Assembly: GCA_030560485.1 (NCBI GenBank)
Contig: JAKTTS010000277.1
Span: 1-20,713 of the forward strand
DNA from: Ascoidea tarda (nom. inval.)
Lineage: Eukaryota > Ascomycota > Saccharomycetes > Ascoideales > Ascoideaceae
Reading direction: 5' to 3'
Length of the DNA: 20,713 nt
Below are positions 9,423 through 17,819 of the stretch, in pieces. The stretch's first letter is position 1, and every line of letters begins with the position of its first letter. The notes beneath the pieces were generated by a model, which was not told where the DNA came from, did no database searches, and saw only the letters and a program-made list of their open reading frames with translations. The position numbers were made by a program, and so were the translations under genes.

Positions 9423-10376
9423 ATGCATTCCCACCATTCCCATAGTGGCCAGTATGTTGCTCATGCCACAAACACTTTGGACGAGATGGTACAGGCTGCC
9501 ATCGCCAGGGACTTTGACATCTTTTGTTTAACCGAGCATATGCCCAGGCTCTACGACGAGAACATCTATCCTGAGGAAATCGAGTTGAACTACGATGTTT
9601 CCAGGTTAAACGAGATATTTCAGAACTACTACAACCACTCTGTTGCTTTACAGCAAAAAATCAACTCTGATGACACAATAAAGACAAAAATATTGGTTGG
9701 TTTTGAAATAGAGGGCATCGATGAAAACCATTTCAATTTATCCAATGAAATCTTCACAAAAAATGAAAAGTTCAATATGACTGTTGGTTCAATCCATTTT
9801 GTTAACAAAATTCCAATTGATTTCAATCAAGAATATTGGGACCTAGCTAAAAAATCATGCAATGATTCAACCTATGAATTATTCAAAAGCTATTTCAACT
9901 TGCAATATCAATTATTGCAAATATGTAAACCAAGTATAGTTGGTCATTTTGATTTAATTTACTTGTTTTGTCCTGCTAACGAAGAACCAAAATCTGAAAA
10001 CTTTTCAATTGAAAACAACTGGCCCGAGATTTGGTCATTGATCGTTAGGAATATTGAATTTATCAAAGAGTATGGCGGATTAATTGAATTGAATAGTGCT
10101 GCTTTAAGAAAAGGTTGGCTAACTCCCTATCCAAACTTGGAAATATCGCTAGCAATTAAAAACTATGGCGACTCGAGATTTTGTTTTAGTGACGATTCTC
10201 ATTCAATTGCCCAAGTCGGTTTAAATTATCATAAACTATTAAATTATATTCAAGATTTTTTAAAATTGGATAAAATTTACTATTTGGATTTAGACTCAAA
10301 CAACGAAACAATTATTAAAACTGCTTCAATTGATGATATAAAATCAAATGAAAAATTTTGGAAAAATTATAACTAG
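9423..10376 (+). CDS. HIS2: His2: histidinol-phosphate phosphatase (PHP family)
   Basis: The encoded protein has 317 residues (335 in S. cerevisiae). It hydrolyses L-histidinol phosphate to histidinol, the step before histidinol dehydrogenase in cytosolic histidine synthesis. PHP-family metal-binding motifs appear in order: HSHHSHSG (2-9), TEHMPR (37-42), GFEIEG (93-98), GSIHFVN (122-128), GHFDL (174-178), ELNSAALRKG (222-231) and SDDSH (256-260), all close to yeast His2. The start is fixed by MHSHHSHSG, the known family start. The frame is open further upstream, to a GTG at 9276, but has no other ATG. The first ~78 codons have much higher GC3 than the rest. The gene is divergent from SMI1 and convergent with ARG4. 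I found no perfect Gcn4 site upstream. Confidence 0.97.
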   Translation: MHSHHSHSGQYVAHATNTLDEMVQAAIARDFDIFCLTEHMPRLYDENIYPEEIELNYDVSRLNEIFQNYYNHSVALQQKINSDDTIKTKILVGFEIEGIDENHFNLSNEIFTKNEKFNMTVGSIHFVNKIPIDFNQEYWDLAKKSCNDSTYELFKSYFNLQYQLLQICKPSIVGHFDLIYLFCPANEEPKSENFSIENNWPEIWSLIVRNIEFIKEYGGLIELNSAALRKGWLTPYPNLEISLAIKNYGDSRFCFSDDSHSIAQVGLNYHKLLNYIQDFLKLDKIYYLDLDSNNETIIKTASIDDIKSNEKFWKNYN

Positions 10377-10491
10377 CTTATTTTATATATTTCATATTTA
10401 TTCCATTTTATTATTACATATTTATTATACAGTTAGTACACAGATATTTCACAGCATTAGTATATGTCATTAATTAATAGTTTACAATAAA
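10377..10491. terminator. Shared 3' region of convergent HIS2 and ARG4
   Basis: Only 115 nt separate the HIS2 TAG and the ARG4 TAA. The spacer is AT-rich, with TATATA just after HIS2 and several TTTATT/ATAAAT stretches of the kind used for yeast cleavage and polyadenylation. The two transcripts probably overlap at their 3' ends. Confidence 0.5.
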
Positions 10492-11898
10492 TTATAACTC
10501 TAATTGTTCCTTTAAATTCTTCAATTGTTTCAAAATAGCAGATTTGGCAGTGCCACCAGTGCTAACTCTTCTCTCAACTGATTGTTCAAAATTAAATACC
10601 TGTAATACATCTTCTTCAAATCTTTCATCAATTCCTTTGAACTCATCAATGGTTAATGTATTCAACTCTTTTTTTGTTTCTTCAGCTTTTCGAACACATT
10701 CTCCTGAAATATGATGTGTTTCTCTAAATGGAACTCCCTTTCTGACTAAATAATCCGCTAAATCAGTAGCTAACATATCCATTGTTAATGCCTCAAACAT
10801 TTTTTCTTTATTAACTTTTAATGTCGAAATAACTCCATTAGCAATCAAAATTGAATGTTCCGTGGTTAATAAACAATCAAACAATGGTTCTTTATCCTCT
10901 TGCATATCTTTATCATATGTTGATGGTGTTGATTTCATAGTCATCAAGAAACCTGCCAATGACCCAAAAACCCTACCAGATTTACCTCTTAATAATTCTA
11001 AAGAATCGGGATTCTTCTTTTGAGGCATCAATGATGATCCAGTAGAATACGCATCTGATAATTTAATAAAATTAAATTCTCCCGTCGAGTAGATGATTAA
11101 ATCCTCGCTGAATCTTGAAATATGATTCATAAATAAAGAACTCCAAAACATGGTTTCAACAACAAAATCTCTATCCGAGACCGCAGTCAATGAATTACCA
11201 ATAACTGAATTAAATCCTAAATTTTCAGCTAAAAATTCTCTATCAATTCCATATGGGTGACCAGCTAATGCACCTGCACCTAATGGAGAAGAATTCAATC
11301 TTTCAATGATTTGAGTTAATCTTTTTAAATCTTCAACAAAATATGTTGCATAGTTGCTAATCCAATGAGACCATCTAATTGGTTGAGCCTTTTGTAAATG
11401 TGTATAACCTGGCATTAAAACATCAATTTCATTTTCAGATCTTTTAATTAATGTTAAAATAAATGTCTTGAGATATTCTTTAAGCTTTAATAAATATTCA
11501 CGAACATAAATTCTCATATCAGTAGCAACTTGATCGTTTCTACTTCTACCTGTATGAACTTTACCAGAGATCTCTTTACCAATGATCTCACCCAATCTTC
11601 TTTCATTAGCTGTGTGGATATCCTCATCGCCAAATTTTTCAACAAAGGTATTGGTGGCCCACTCAGTTTTGATTTTTTCTAAACCTTCATGGATTTTGAC
11701 TAGTTCATCGTCAGTGATTAACCCAATTTTGTTCAATCCCATTGTGTATACTCTTGTACCTTCCAAGTCAGCATCATACATCTTCTTATCGTATGGTAAA
11801 GAAGCATTATAGAGGTCCATCAAAGGGTCAGTAGCGCCAGTAAAACGACCTCCCCACAATTTGAGTTCGGCTGGTTTGTTATCAGTGTTTGAAGACAT
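10492..11898 (-). CDS. ARG4: Arg4: argininosuccinate lyase
   Basis: The encoded protein has 468 residues (463 in S. cerevisiae). It cleaves argininosuccinate to arginine and fumarate, the last step of arginine synthesis; the family works as a homotetramer. Motifs seen: [12 protein letters not shown] (14-25), [10 protein letters not shown] with [13 protein letters not shown] (115-127), [10 protein letters not shown] with the family's catalytic-base His at 167 (164-173), and the lyase signature [11 protein letters not shown] (287-297) with the mobile-loop Ser. The C-terminal RRVSTGGTA is also typical. ATG 11898-11896 is the first in-frame ATG. The frame is open 32 codons further upstream but begins there with GTG, so I do not extend it. 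No mitochondrial or secretory signal is seen in this form. Confidence 0.98.
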   Translation of the reverse strand: MSSNTDNKPAELKLWGGRFTGATDPLMDLYNASLPYDKKMYDADLEGTRVYTMGLNKIGLITDDELVKIHEGLEKIKTEWATNTFVEKFGDEDIHTANERRLGEIIGKEISGKVHTGRSRNDQVATDMRIYVREYLLKLKEYLKTFILTLIKRSENEIDVLMPGYTHLQKAQPIRWSHWISNYATYFVEDLKRLTQIIERLNSSPLGAGALAGHPYGIDREFLAENLGFNSVIGNSLTAVSDRDFVVETMFWSSLFMNHISRFSEDLIIYSTGEFNFIKLSDAYSTGSSLMPQKKNPDSLELLRGKSGRVFGSLAGFLMTMKSTPSTYDKDMQEDKEPLFDCLLTTEHSILIANGVISTLKVNKEKMFEALTMDMLATDLADYLVRKGVPFRETHHISGECVRKAEETKKELNTLTIDEFKGIDERFEEDVLQVFNFEQSVERRVSTGGTAKSAILKQLKNLKEQLEL

Positions 11899-12475
11899 GT
11901 TGGCTAAATGTTTGAGAGCACAAGTTAATTGCGGTTGAAAAGTGATACAGCTGGTACAGTATAATACGATAGTTCCAATTATAAAATATAACACAAAAAA
12001 AGTCTTCTCCTGGGCTGTTTATATACAATTCAAGAGAAACGAAAATCTGTTAGGTAGCTAATTAAATGAGGGTGATTACTCACTCGATGAAATATTTTCA
12101 GACACTTTGAAAAAAAATTTAGCACCAGTGCAACGGATCAAAAGGCTGCAGCAGACCCGCAGCACTGGCTCTGACGCAGCAAAAGCTACAGAAGAAGAGG
12201 AAGAGAAGAATGTTGCTGATATGCTAGGGTATATGGTTGGATATAGTATATAAAGAGTGATGGGAAGGTGTTGCAGCAGCAACAGCGCAAGCGGGAGAGA
12301 CAAAATTGAAGATAGCTATTGGAAAAAAAGTTTTGCTACTTTAATTAGTGGTTTGATTCTGCTATTATTACTATTTTGGAATTGAGCTGTGACATTCAAA
12401 AATGCTATTTTTTCTGTTTTGCCGGTTTCTATTTGGGGGTATTTAACTTGTTAAAGCTTCTATCATGTAAAAAAA
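11899..12475 (-). promoter_or_regulatory. ARG4 upstream region and BFA1 3' end
   Basis: The 577-nt spacer separates two minus-strand genes. TTACTCA (12076-12082; TGAGTAA on the gene strand) differs by one base from the Gcn4 core TGAGTCA and lies about 180 bp upstream of ARG4. Between about 12120 and 12300 the DNA is GC-richer, with GCAGCAG runs and a CCAGTGC (12125-12131)/GCACTGG (12162-12168) inverted repeat. TATATA elements occur at about 12240-12253 and near 12020. The part next to BFA1 is AT-rich and should hold its 3' end. I call no gene. Confidence 0.5.
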
Positions 12476-15400
12476 TTAAGTTGGCTGTTCATTGGGGGTA
12501 TTGTTACGACCCATGACCATTAATCGGATTTCGTACAAATGATCTTTGTTATTTTCTTCACTGGGTGAGAACCAGTTTTTAACTTTTTTTTGCCATTTGG
12601 CTTCTTCATGGTAAAATCTTTTGATCATGGACTCGCTTATTTCAAATTCATCCTCAGTTAGATTTAGATTTCTATTATTGGTATTGGTATTGGTACTGGT
12701 ATTGATATTGTTAATAGTATTTCTTTGTCCCATTCTAGCTCCTAGATTTGGAATCAATGTATTCTTCAAATTATTGATATTATGGCTGTTAATATCTTCA
12801 TTTGTATCACAGAGGGATAATTTTCTAAATTGATTATTAGAGGTATATTTCAAATATTTGGCACTTGAAGAGGTTAACTTATTGTTTTTGGATTTTTGGG
12901 ATGGCAATAAGTTGAATTCTGGTCCCGATACACTAGAAATTCGACACTTGGAATTTTGTGGGGTTCTGATTCTAATTTCATTGTTTGCTCCCAAACTTAT
13001 CGAAATTGGGGTTTGAGATCTCGAGGGTATGCTTTCAAAGCTACTATTAATCTCATCATCATCAAATACATCATCGTAATCTTCTTCTTCATAATTTCCA
13101 TCTATCGCTAAATCGTTAATATTTTTAAATGGATCATTTTGAAAATCTTCTTGCCTGTTTAGATTGACCCAGCATAATCTATCGGAATCAAAATACATGT
13201 TGCCTTCTATTTGAAGTCCTTCAATTGAATCCATTTTTTTCTTATTCATAGTACTTAGATTAATATCGGTTATTGTTCTTTGACTATTATTATAATAATT
13301 ATTATTCCCCTTATTCAAAAAGGTAATTAATGCTGGATGTTTTATATTAATTGTATCAAATCGCTTCAATTCGACTTTATTTCCTTCCCATTTAAATTCA
13401 ATTGGATTATATCTCATTTTTGTTCCATTAAAACCGATGATTACTCTTTGTTGAGTTGGGACGTTCAATGGTTTTATTAAACATGGATTCTTGTTTGGGC
13501 TTTTATTGGGACTTTTATTTCTTTTAATAGGTTTCAAGGTTTCACCTTTAAGATTATTAAATGATATTTGATTTTTCAATTGAGAATAATAATAAGAAGA
13601 CGACGATGATGACGTATTGGTATGTTTTTTTGATCGATGTTTTTGTTTATGTCTTTTATATTTTGTTGGAAGTTCTTCATCTATCTCCATATATTTTTTC
13701 AATTCTGATAATTTGGCTTCATTTGATTGCTTAAATAAATTTGGCCTCAAAGTGAGATTATCATCACCAGGATTGAATGTGACTAAAAACTGATTTTCAT
13801 CATATGGATTAACAGTCAAATCTTCAAAATTGTCTAATTCATGCCCGTTGCCGAAATTTTTATTTTTTTTGGGCTTCTTTAAGATTTTTTTCTTTAATTT
13901 TCTAGTATTTTTGATTGGTGAAGAAATATCAATTTTGATATTTTTGAATGTTTCGTCATTAGAATCATAATTGAGATTATTTATCATCAAATTATTATTG
14001 ATTAGAAAACTACCATTTGATCTTTTTAGATAGTTTATAGATTTTTGAGATGGATCATCATAATTTGAAATGTTATTGTAATTGGTTTTTAAAGAAGGCA
14101 TGGATTTTTTAGTCCTAAGTTTTGGTTGGGGTTTTTGATTTTGATTTTGTTGTTGGGATTTCTCAAAGTTATTAAAATTAAATTCATTTAATTTTCTTTG
14201 AGCTCTAGAAACATCAACATCTGAGCTCAGTTGATGTTTATAGAAGGACAGTTTGTTAGAGGGTACATCAGGATTTTGTTTTAAATTTAAATTTGATTTT
14301 GTTGATCTAATTGTTTTATTAGTATTGCTAGTATTATTATTACTATTATTATTTGAGGTTAAATTAGTTTTTGAATTTTTGAAATTATTTTGATAATTTA
14401 ATTTTATTCTATCACCTTGAGAGTTTTTAAAAACTACGTTATTATTGATTTTATGGTTATTGATATCAAAGATATCGAAATCTTCAAAGCCATCAGTCAA
14501 ATTTTCATCGCTATCGATAACAGTTTCGAATTCTTCAGCAGAATATTCTGAGCCAAGATTATAGTAGTTTGAGTTGAAATTATTATTCTTATGGTTATGG
14601 CTATGGTTATGATCATGGCTATGATCATGGCTGTGACTGTGATTATTATTATTACTATTATTGGTAGCGGTAGTAGTGATATTATTAGTAGTATTAGTAT
14701 TTAAATTTTGAGATAGAAATCTTAAATTTTTTTTAACAGAAGTGAAATTTTTATTTAAATTTGAGTATTTTTTATAATATTCTCTTTCTTCTAGTTCGGC
14801 CTGAATTTTAGCTCTTTGAAGTCTCTTTTTTAATAGATCATTAAAATTTAAATTTTGGTTATTTATATCTAGTTCTATTCCAGTGATATAATCAGCAGAA
14901 TCTAATTCAGATTCTGAATAAGTGGATGTGGATAAAGTGGATGAGGAGTTGCTAGTATTAAGAGAAGCAGTTGAGTTTGAAGGGGATAAATGGATGGAGT
15001 CATCGTATTGTATATTTGAAGATTTTTTGAAAAATTGAATCTCATTGTTGTTGTTGCTGAAATTTTTATAATTGTTGTTATTATAATCGTTATATTTATT
15101 ATAATTGCTATGATTGGTGTTGTCAGTGTTTTGAACGTTTCCATTTATGGTATTTATGTTTAAAAAATCGGATTGCTGACTCAGACTGTTGACTCTAATT
15201 GTATTGTTAAGAACAAGCTGGTCAGGAAATTCTATTCCATCTTCTATATCACTTTCAAATTGATCGTTATTAGTGGTGTTGGTGGTGTCGTTGTTGTTGT
15301 TGTTAATGTTGAGTAGATCTTCACTTGATTTGGTGATATTTGAAATTTTCGTTTTCTTTATTATAAAATCGTCGGTTAGATCAGTCTCATCAAAACCGTC

Positions 15401-15883
15401 AATGAATTTTGATTTGTCACTGTTTGTAATTGTTTTATTATCATTTTCGTTGTTATTGACATTTTCGCTATCATTGTAATTGTCGATATTGGGATTAGTA
15501 AAATTTTGTGTTTTGTTTCTAGTGATTTGACTTTGGCTGAAACTAAAATTACTAATTTGTGAACCATTGTTTGATAAATTTGAGGGATAACCGAATTTTG
15601 GGAAATTTTTTGAAAATTTTTTTGTTGTCAACAACCTGTTGATCTTGAGATTTGATTGTTTTAAGTCTTTTAATTGCAATTTTTTAATTGTGTCGTCGTT
15701 AAGGTCGTCAGTGAAGGATGAAGAGACGAAAGTATTAGTTGTGTTGGAGCTGGAGGACTTTGCAGAAAAAACAGAGGAGCCCAAAGCAGTATCAATATCG
15801 CTGAAAGCTTCATCCCAATTTTCGTCTTCTTTTGATTCTTGCAATTGATTTAAACCGGAAGAGTTGATAATTCCCTGAAGCAT
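12476..15883 (-). CDS. BFA1: Bfa1/Byr4: subunit of the two-component GAP for Tem1/Spg1
   Basis: The encoded protein has 1135 residues, about twice S. cerevisiae Bfa1 (574). In yeast, Bfa1 binds Bub2 at the spindle pole body; the complex holds the GTPase Tem1 inactive and so restrains mitotic exit when the spindle is misplaced. Family matches: WDEAFSDID near the N-terminus (23-31), LTDGFEDFD near 465, KKSMPSL near 600 (Bfa1 has KKSMPNL), MRYNPIEFKWEGN (823-835), EGNMYFDSDRLCWV (893-906), MIKRFYHEEAKWQKKVKNWF (1086-1105) and LYEIRLMVM (1116-1124) at the C-terminus. Asn-, Ser- and His-rich inserts between these blocks explain the size. ATG 15883-15881 is natural and puts the WDE motif near the start. 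Whether inhibitory Cdc5/Kin4 sites are kept cannot be judged here. Confidence 0.93.
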   Translation of the reverse strand: MLQGIINSSGLNQLQESKEDENWDEAFSDIDTALGSSVFSAKSSSSNTTNTFVSSSFTDDLNDDTIKKLQLKDLKQSNLKINRLLTTKKFSKNFPKFGYPSNLSNNGSQISNFSFSQSQITRNKTQNFTNPNIDNYNDSENVNNNENDNKTITNSDKSKFIDGFDETDLTDDFIIKKTKISNITKSSEDLLNINNNNNDTTNTTNNDQFESDIEDGIEFPDQLVLNNTIRVNSLSQQSDFLNINTINGNVQNTDNTNHSNYNKYNDYNNNNYKNFSNNNNEIQFFKKSSNIQYDDSIHLSPSNSTASLNTSNSSSTLSTSTYSESELDSADYITGIELDINNQNLNFNDLLKKRLQRAKIQAELEEREYYKKYSNLNKNFTSVKKNLRFLSQNLNTNTTNNITTTATNNSNNNNHSHSHDHSHDHNHSHNHKNNNFNSNYYNLGSEYSAEEFETVIDSDENLTDGFEDFDIFDINNHKINNNVVFKNSQGDRIKLNYQNNFKNSKTNLTSNNNSNNNTSNTNKTIRSTKSNLNLKQNPDVPSNKLSFYKHQLSSDVDVSRAQRKLNEFNFNNFEKSQQQNQNQKPQPKLRTKKSMPSLKTNYNNISNYDDPSQKSINYLKRSNGSFLINNNLMINNLNYDSNDETFKNIKIDISSPIKNTRKLKKKILKKPKKNKNFGNGHELDNFEDLTVNPYDENQFLVTFNPGDDNLTLRPNLFKQSNEAKLSELKKYMEIDEELPTKYKRHKQKHRSKKHTNTSSSSSSYYYSQLKNQISFNNLKGETLKPIKRNKSPNKSPNKNPCLIKPLNVPTQQRVIIGFNGTKMRYNPIEFKWEGNKVELKRFDTINIKHPALITFLNKGNNNYYNNSQRTITDINLSTMNKKKMDSIEGLQIEGNMYFDSDRLCWVNLNRQEDFQNDPFKNINDLAIDGNYEEEDYDDVFDDDEINSSFESIPSRSQTPISISLGANNEIRIRTPQNSKCRISSVSGPEFNLLPSQKSKNNKLTSSSAKYLKYTSNNQFRKLSLCDTNEDINSHNINNLKNTLIPNLGARMGQRNTINNINTSTNTNTNNRNLNLTEDEFEISESMIKRFYHEEAKWQKKVKNWFSPSEENNKDHLYEIRLMVMGRNNTPNEQPT
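14591..14641 (-). repeat. Alternating His tract in BFA1
   Basis: Seventeen residues (415-431) alternate His with Ser, Asp or Asn, giving nine His. The tract is flanked by Asn runs. At DNA level it is a degenerate hexanucleotide repeat. Such tracts can bind Zn or Ni, but no role in Bfa1 is known to me. Confidence 0.75.
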
Positions 15884-16235
15884 AATTCTACTGGTGAAAT
15901 ACTAGGAATAATGGTCCATAAGAGTAGGCAGGCTTTATATGAGAGACGAAAAAGTGCTACGGATCAAAAACGATGTATTGTTGGACTGAGGTAGAGGCAA
16001 GTTGAAGTAGCCAACCCAAACAGTTTTCTTGGATTTTGTTGATCTATGTTTTTATTTATCTTTTTCCAGAGCGGGAACACGCCAGCAGCGTGGGCGCAAT
16101 GCTGCTGTGCGTGAAAGCTCGTTTTTGTGCATGCAACGAGCCACCAGTGCGAGAGCGTCTGGTTTTGGAAGGATCACAAGAGTAGTCACGAGGGGTCAGA
16201 AGGGGCTAGAAGGGGAAAAGGGGGAGGAAGGGGGA

Positions 16236-16270
16236 GGCAGCACAGGCAGCACAGGCAGCACAGGCAGCAG
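16236..16270 (+). repeat. 9-bp tandem repeat GGCAGCACA, 3.9 copies
   Basis: There are three exact copies plus GGCAGCAG. It sits directly after a G/A-rich stretch inside the GC island upstream of BFA1. A length-variable minisatellite is likely. Confidence 0.9.
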
Positions 16271-16400
16271 ACAAAAGTGCTTTTGAGGTATTGGAATGTC
16301 GAGGAGTGGGTTTCCATTAGGACCTTCTTTTGGCCTCCTTTGGCTTCCTGTGGTTTCCCTTAAGCTTTCATTCGGATGTGGAGTGATGAGCCTCCAGAAG

Positions 16401-16439
16401 CTGGATATCCAAACTTGCTCTTATTTTCTGGATATCCAG
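16401..16439. promoter_or_regulatory. Two TGGATATCCA palindromes 27 bp apart
   Basis: CTGGATATCCA (16401-16411) and CTGGATATCCAG (16428-16439, a perfect 12-bp palindrome) are separated by 27 bp start to start. Two copies of the same self-complementary 10-mer look like a paired operator for a dimeric factor. I do not know a factor for this sequence. Confidence 0.4.
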
Positions 16440-16630
16440 AGCATTGTCCAATGATGAGTTAATTGGCAACCAAAGGGATTCCGGATTTGTATTGCGATCA
16501 AAAGCAACAAAGAAGGCAGTGGAAATGAATTGAATGACAGTTGTTATGGTTTATGGTTTATTGAGAGTGGTTGTGATCTATGACCAGTGTTTTATGTTTA
16601 AAGAATCGTTTTTGCTTTGTTTTTGAATTA

Positions 16631-16650
16631 TGTAATTGTAATTGTAATTA
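16631..16650 (+). repeat. TGTAAT x3 tandem repeat
   Basis: Three direct 6-bp copies followed by TA. The same TTGTAATT core recurs near 16678, 16864, 17208, 17219 and 17518. Confidence 0.6.
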
Positions 16651-17199
16651 TAGTGGATTGCAATTGATCGCAGTTGATTGTAATTATGATTATTTTCGTA
16701 ATCATACTTGCAACTGTTCAGTTTGAATACAGTTCGTCGTTTATGGCTCAATTGTCTGTGGATAGCTAGTGCTAAGTAGCAGTGTGTTAGCAAAAACCTG
16801 AATAGACCTTGGTTATAGAGGATTGTTGCCAATAACTGCCCATACAGACACTCATGACTATAATTGTAATTAAATTCATGATTGAAATTATAATTAGAAA
16901 AAACTGAATTAATTTAAATTTCTTGAATTAATGACTTTACTAGATTTTTTGTAAAGATAAGTAGCACTTTATTTAACAGTGCAGGGAAACTGTTTTTATC
17001 AATTGATTAAAAATTAGTAAAAACTAATAATAATTAATAACAGGAAAAGAGAATAAAACACATCAAAATATAATAAAATAAAACATTAAAAAATGGGCAA
17101 TTTTGGTAATCAATTACATCACTGATCTAATAAATTCAATCTAAATCATAACCTATATACTATACATTTTATACGGTTTATTAATTTTAGATTAATTTC

Positions 17200-17227
17200 T
17201 AATTTAATTGTAATTTAATTGTAATTT
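17200..17227 (+). repeat. 11-bp tandem repeat TAATTTAATTG, about 2.5 copies
   Basis: Two full copies (17200-17210 and 17211-17221) and a half copy lead into TTTCATTTCATTTC. This is simple AT-rich sequence. Confidence 0.6.
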
Positions 17228-17512
17228 CATTTCATTTCAATTTCAACTGCCTTTGTTATTAGATCAAGTATTTTGAGTAGTATATTAGGGATAATAAATG
17301 ACTGTTAACTAATTTAATTTCATTCACCTATTAACTAACCGATTATGTAATCAATCAACGCTATAATATACTTTAACCGATACTAAATATTACTAAATAA
17401 TAATACAACAGCAATTAGTAAATTATTGTAAATTACAAACAAAATGAAATTCGTAATAAAGCTCAATTGAACCTTTAAAAGTATTAAAAGGATTAGGAAT
17501 ATTAAAAACCTC

Positions 17513-17540
17513 TAAATTGTAATTTAAAAATTACAATTTA
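17513..17540. repeat. 28-bp inverted repeat (13-bp arms, 2-nt centre)
   Basis: TAAATTGTAATTT (17513-17525) is followed by AA and its exact reverse complement (17528-17540). Two perfect 13-bp arms can form a hairpin or cruciform. No run of U follows that would suggest a terminator. Confidence 0.75.
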
Positions 17541-17561
17541 TGGTTAATATTTACAAATCAC

Positions 17562-17819
17562 GATAAGCAGGATAAGGGATAAAGATCAAGGATAAACACC
17601 TAAAAATATGTTAGAACCAAACCAATAAATTAATAAAAACATAATCCTGAATCCGTATTCTTATCCTTATTCTAATCCTTACTAGATATATATTATGAAT
17701 TGCAAAAATTGGTATCCATTTCAATGCTCTTAGTTATTTATTGTTGTTAATATCGTTTTTTGAGGCAAAATTTTATTTTTTCCTTTTCTTTTGTTCATTT
17801 TTTATTTAAAGGTCTTATC
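17562..17819. promoter_or_regulatory. Cluster of GATA-factor sites
   Basis: GATAAG lies at 17562 and 17571 on the + strand, and at 17660-17665 and 17814-17819 on the minus strand. GATAAA occurs at 17578 and 17591. GATAAG is the site of Gln3/Gat1-type nitrogen regulators in yeast. AT-rich sequence gives some by chance, but four within about 260 bp is dense. No target gene is visible. Confidence 0.3.

Larger units (their letters stand above)
15884..16500 (-). promoter_or_regulatory. BFA1 upstream region with a GC-rich island
   Basis: The first 150 nt are mixed. About 16065-16480 is clearly GC-richer and includes a purine-rich stretch (16190-16235), a 9-bp tandem repeat and two TGGATATCCA palindromes. 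Open frames at 16029-16286 and 16127-16363 follow from this composition and repeat, match no family and overlap each other in different frames, so I do not call them. Promoter function for BFA1 is inferred from position. Confidence 0.5.

Noticed and set aside
11899-11994. 32-codon hydrophobic extension of ARG4
   Set aside because: It begins with GTG, and the first in-frame ATG is at 11898. Arg4 is cytosolic and matches from there.
12062-12250. Plus-strand frame upstream of ARG4 with protein-like composition (DEIFSDTLKKNLAPVQRIKR)
   Set aside because: No ATG until near its end, a stop just before it, and no donor or branch site for an upstream exon. The opposite strand is also open there.
16029-16363. 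Overlapping frames with Ser-Thr-Gly or Gln-His repeats
   Set aside because: They arise from the 9-bp repeat read in two frames. No family match.
16590-16600. TTTTATGTTTA (and TTTTATGTTTT at 20492-20502), matching the S. cerevisiae origin consensus
   Set aside because: Frequent by chance in AT-rich DNA, and the consensus need not apply to this yeast.
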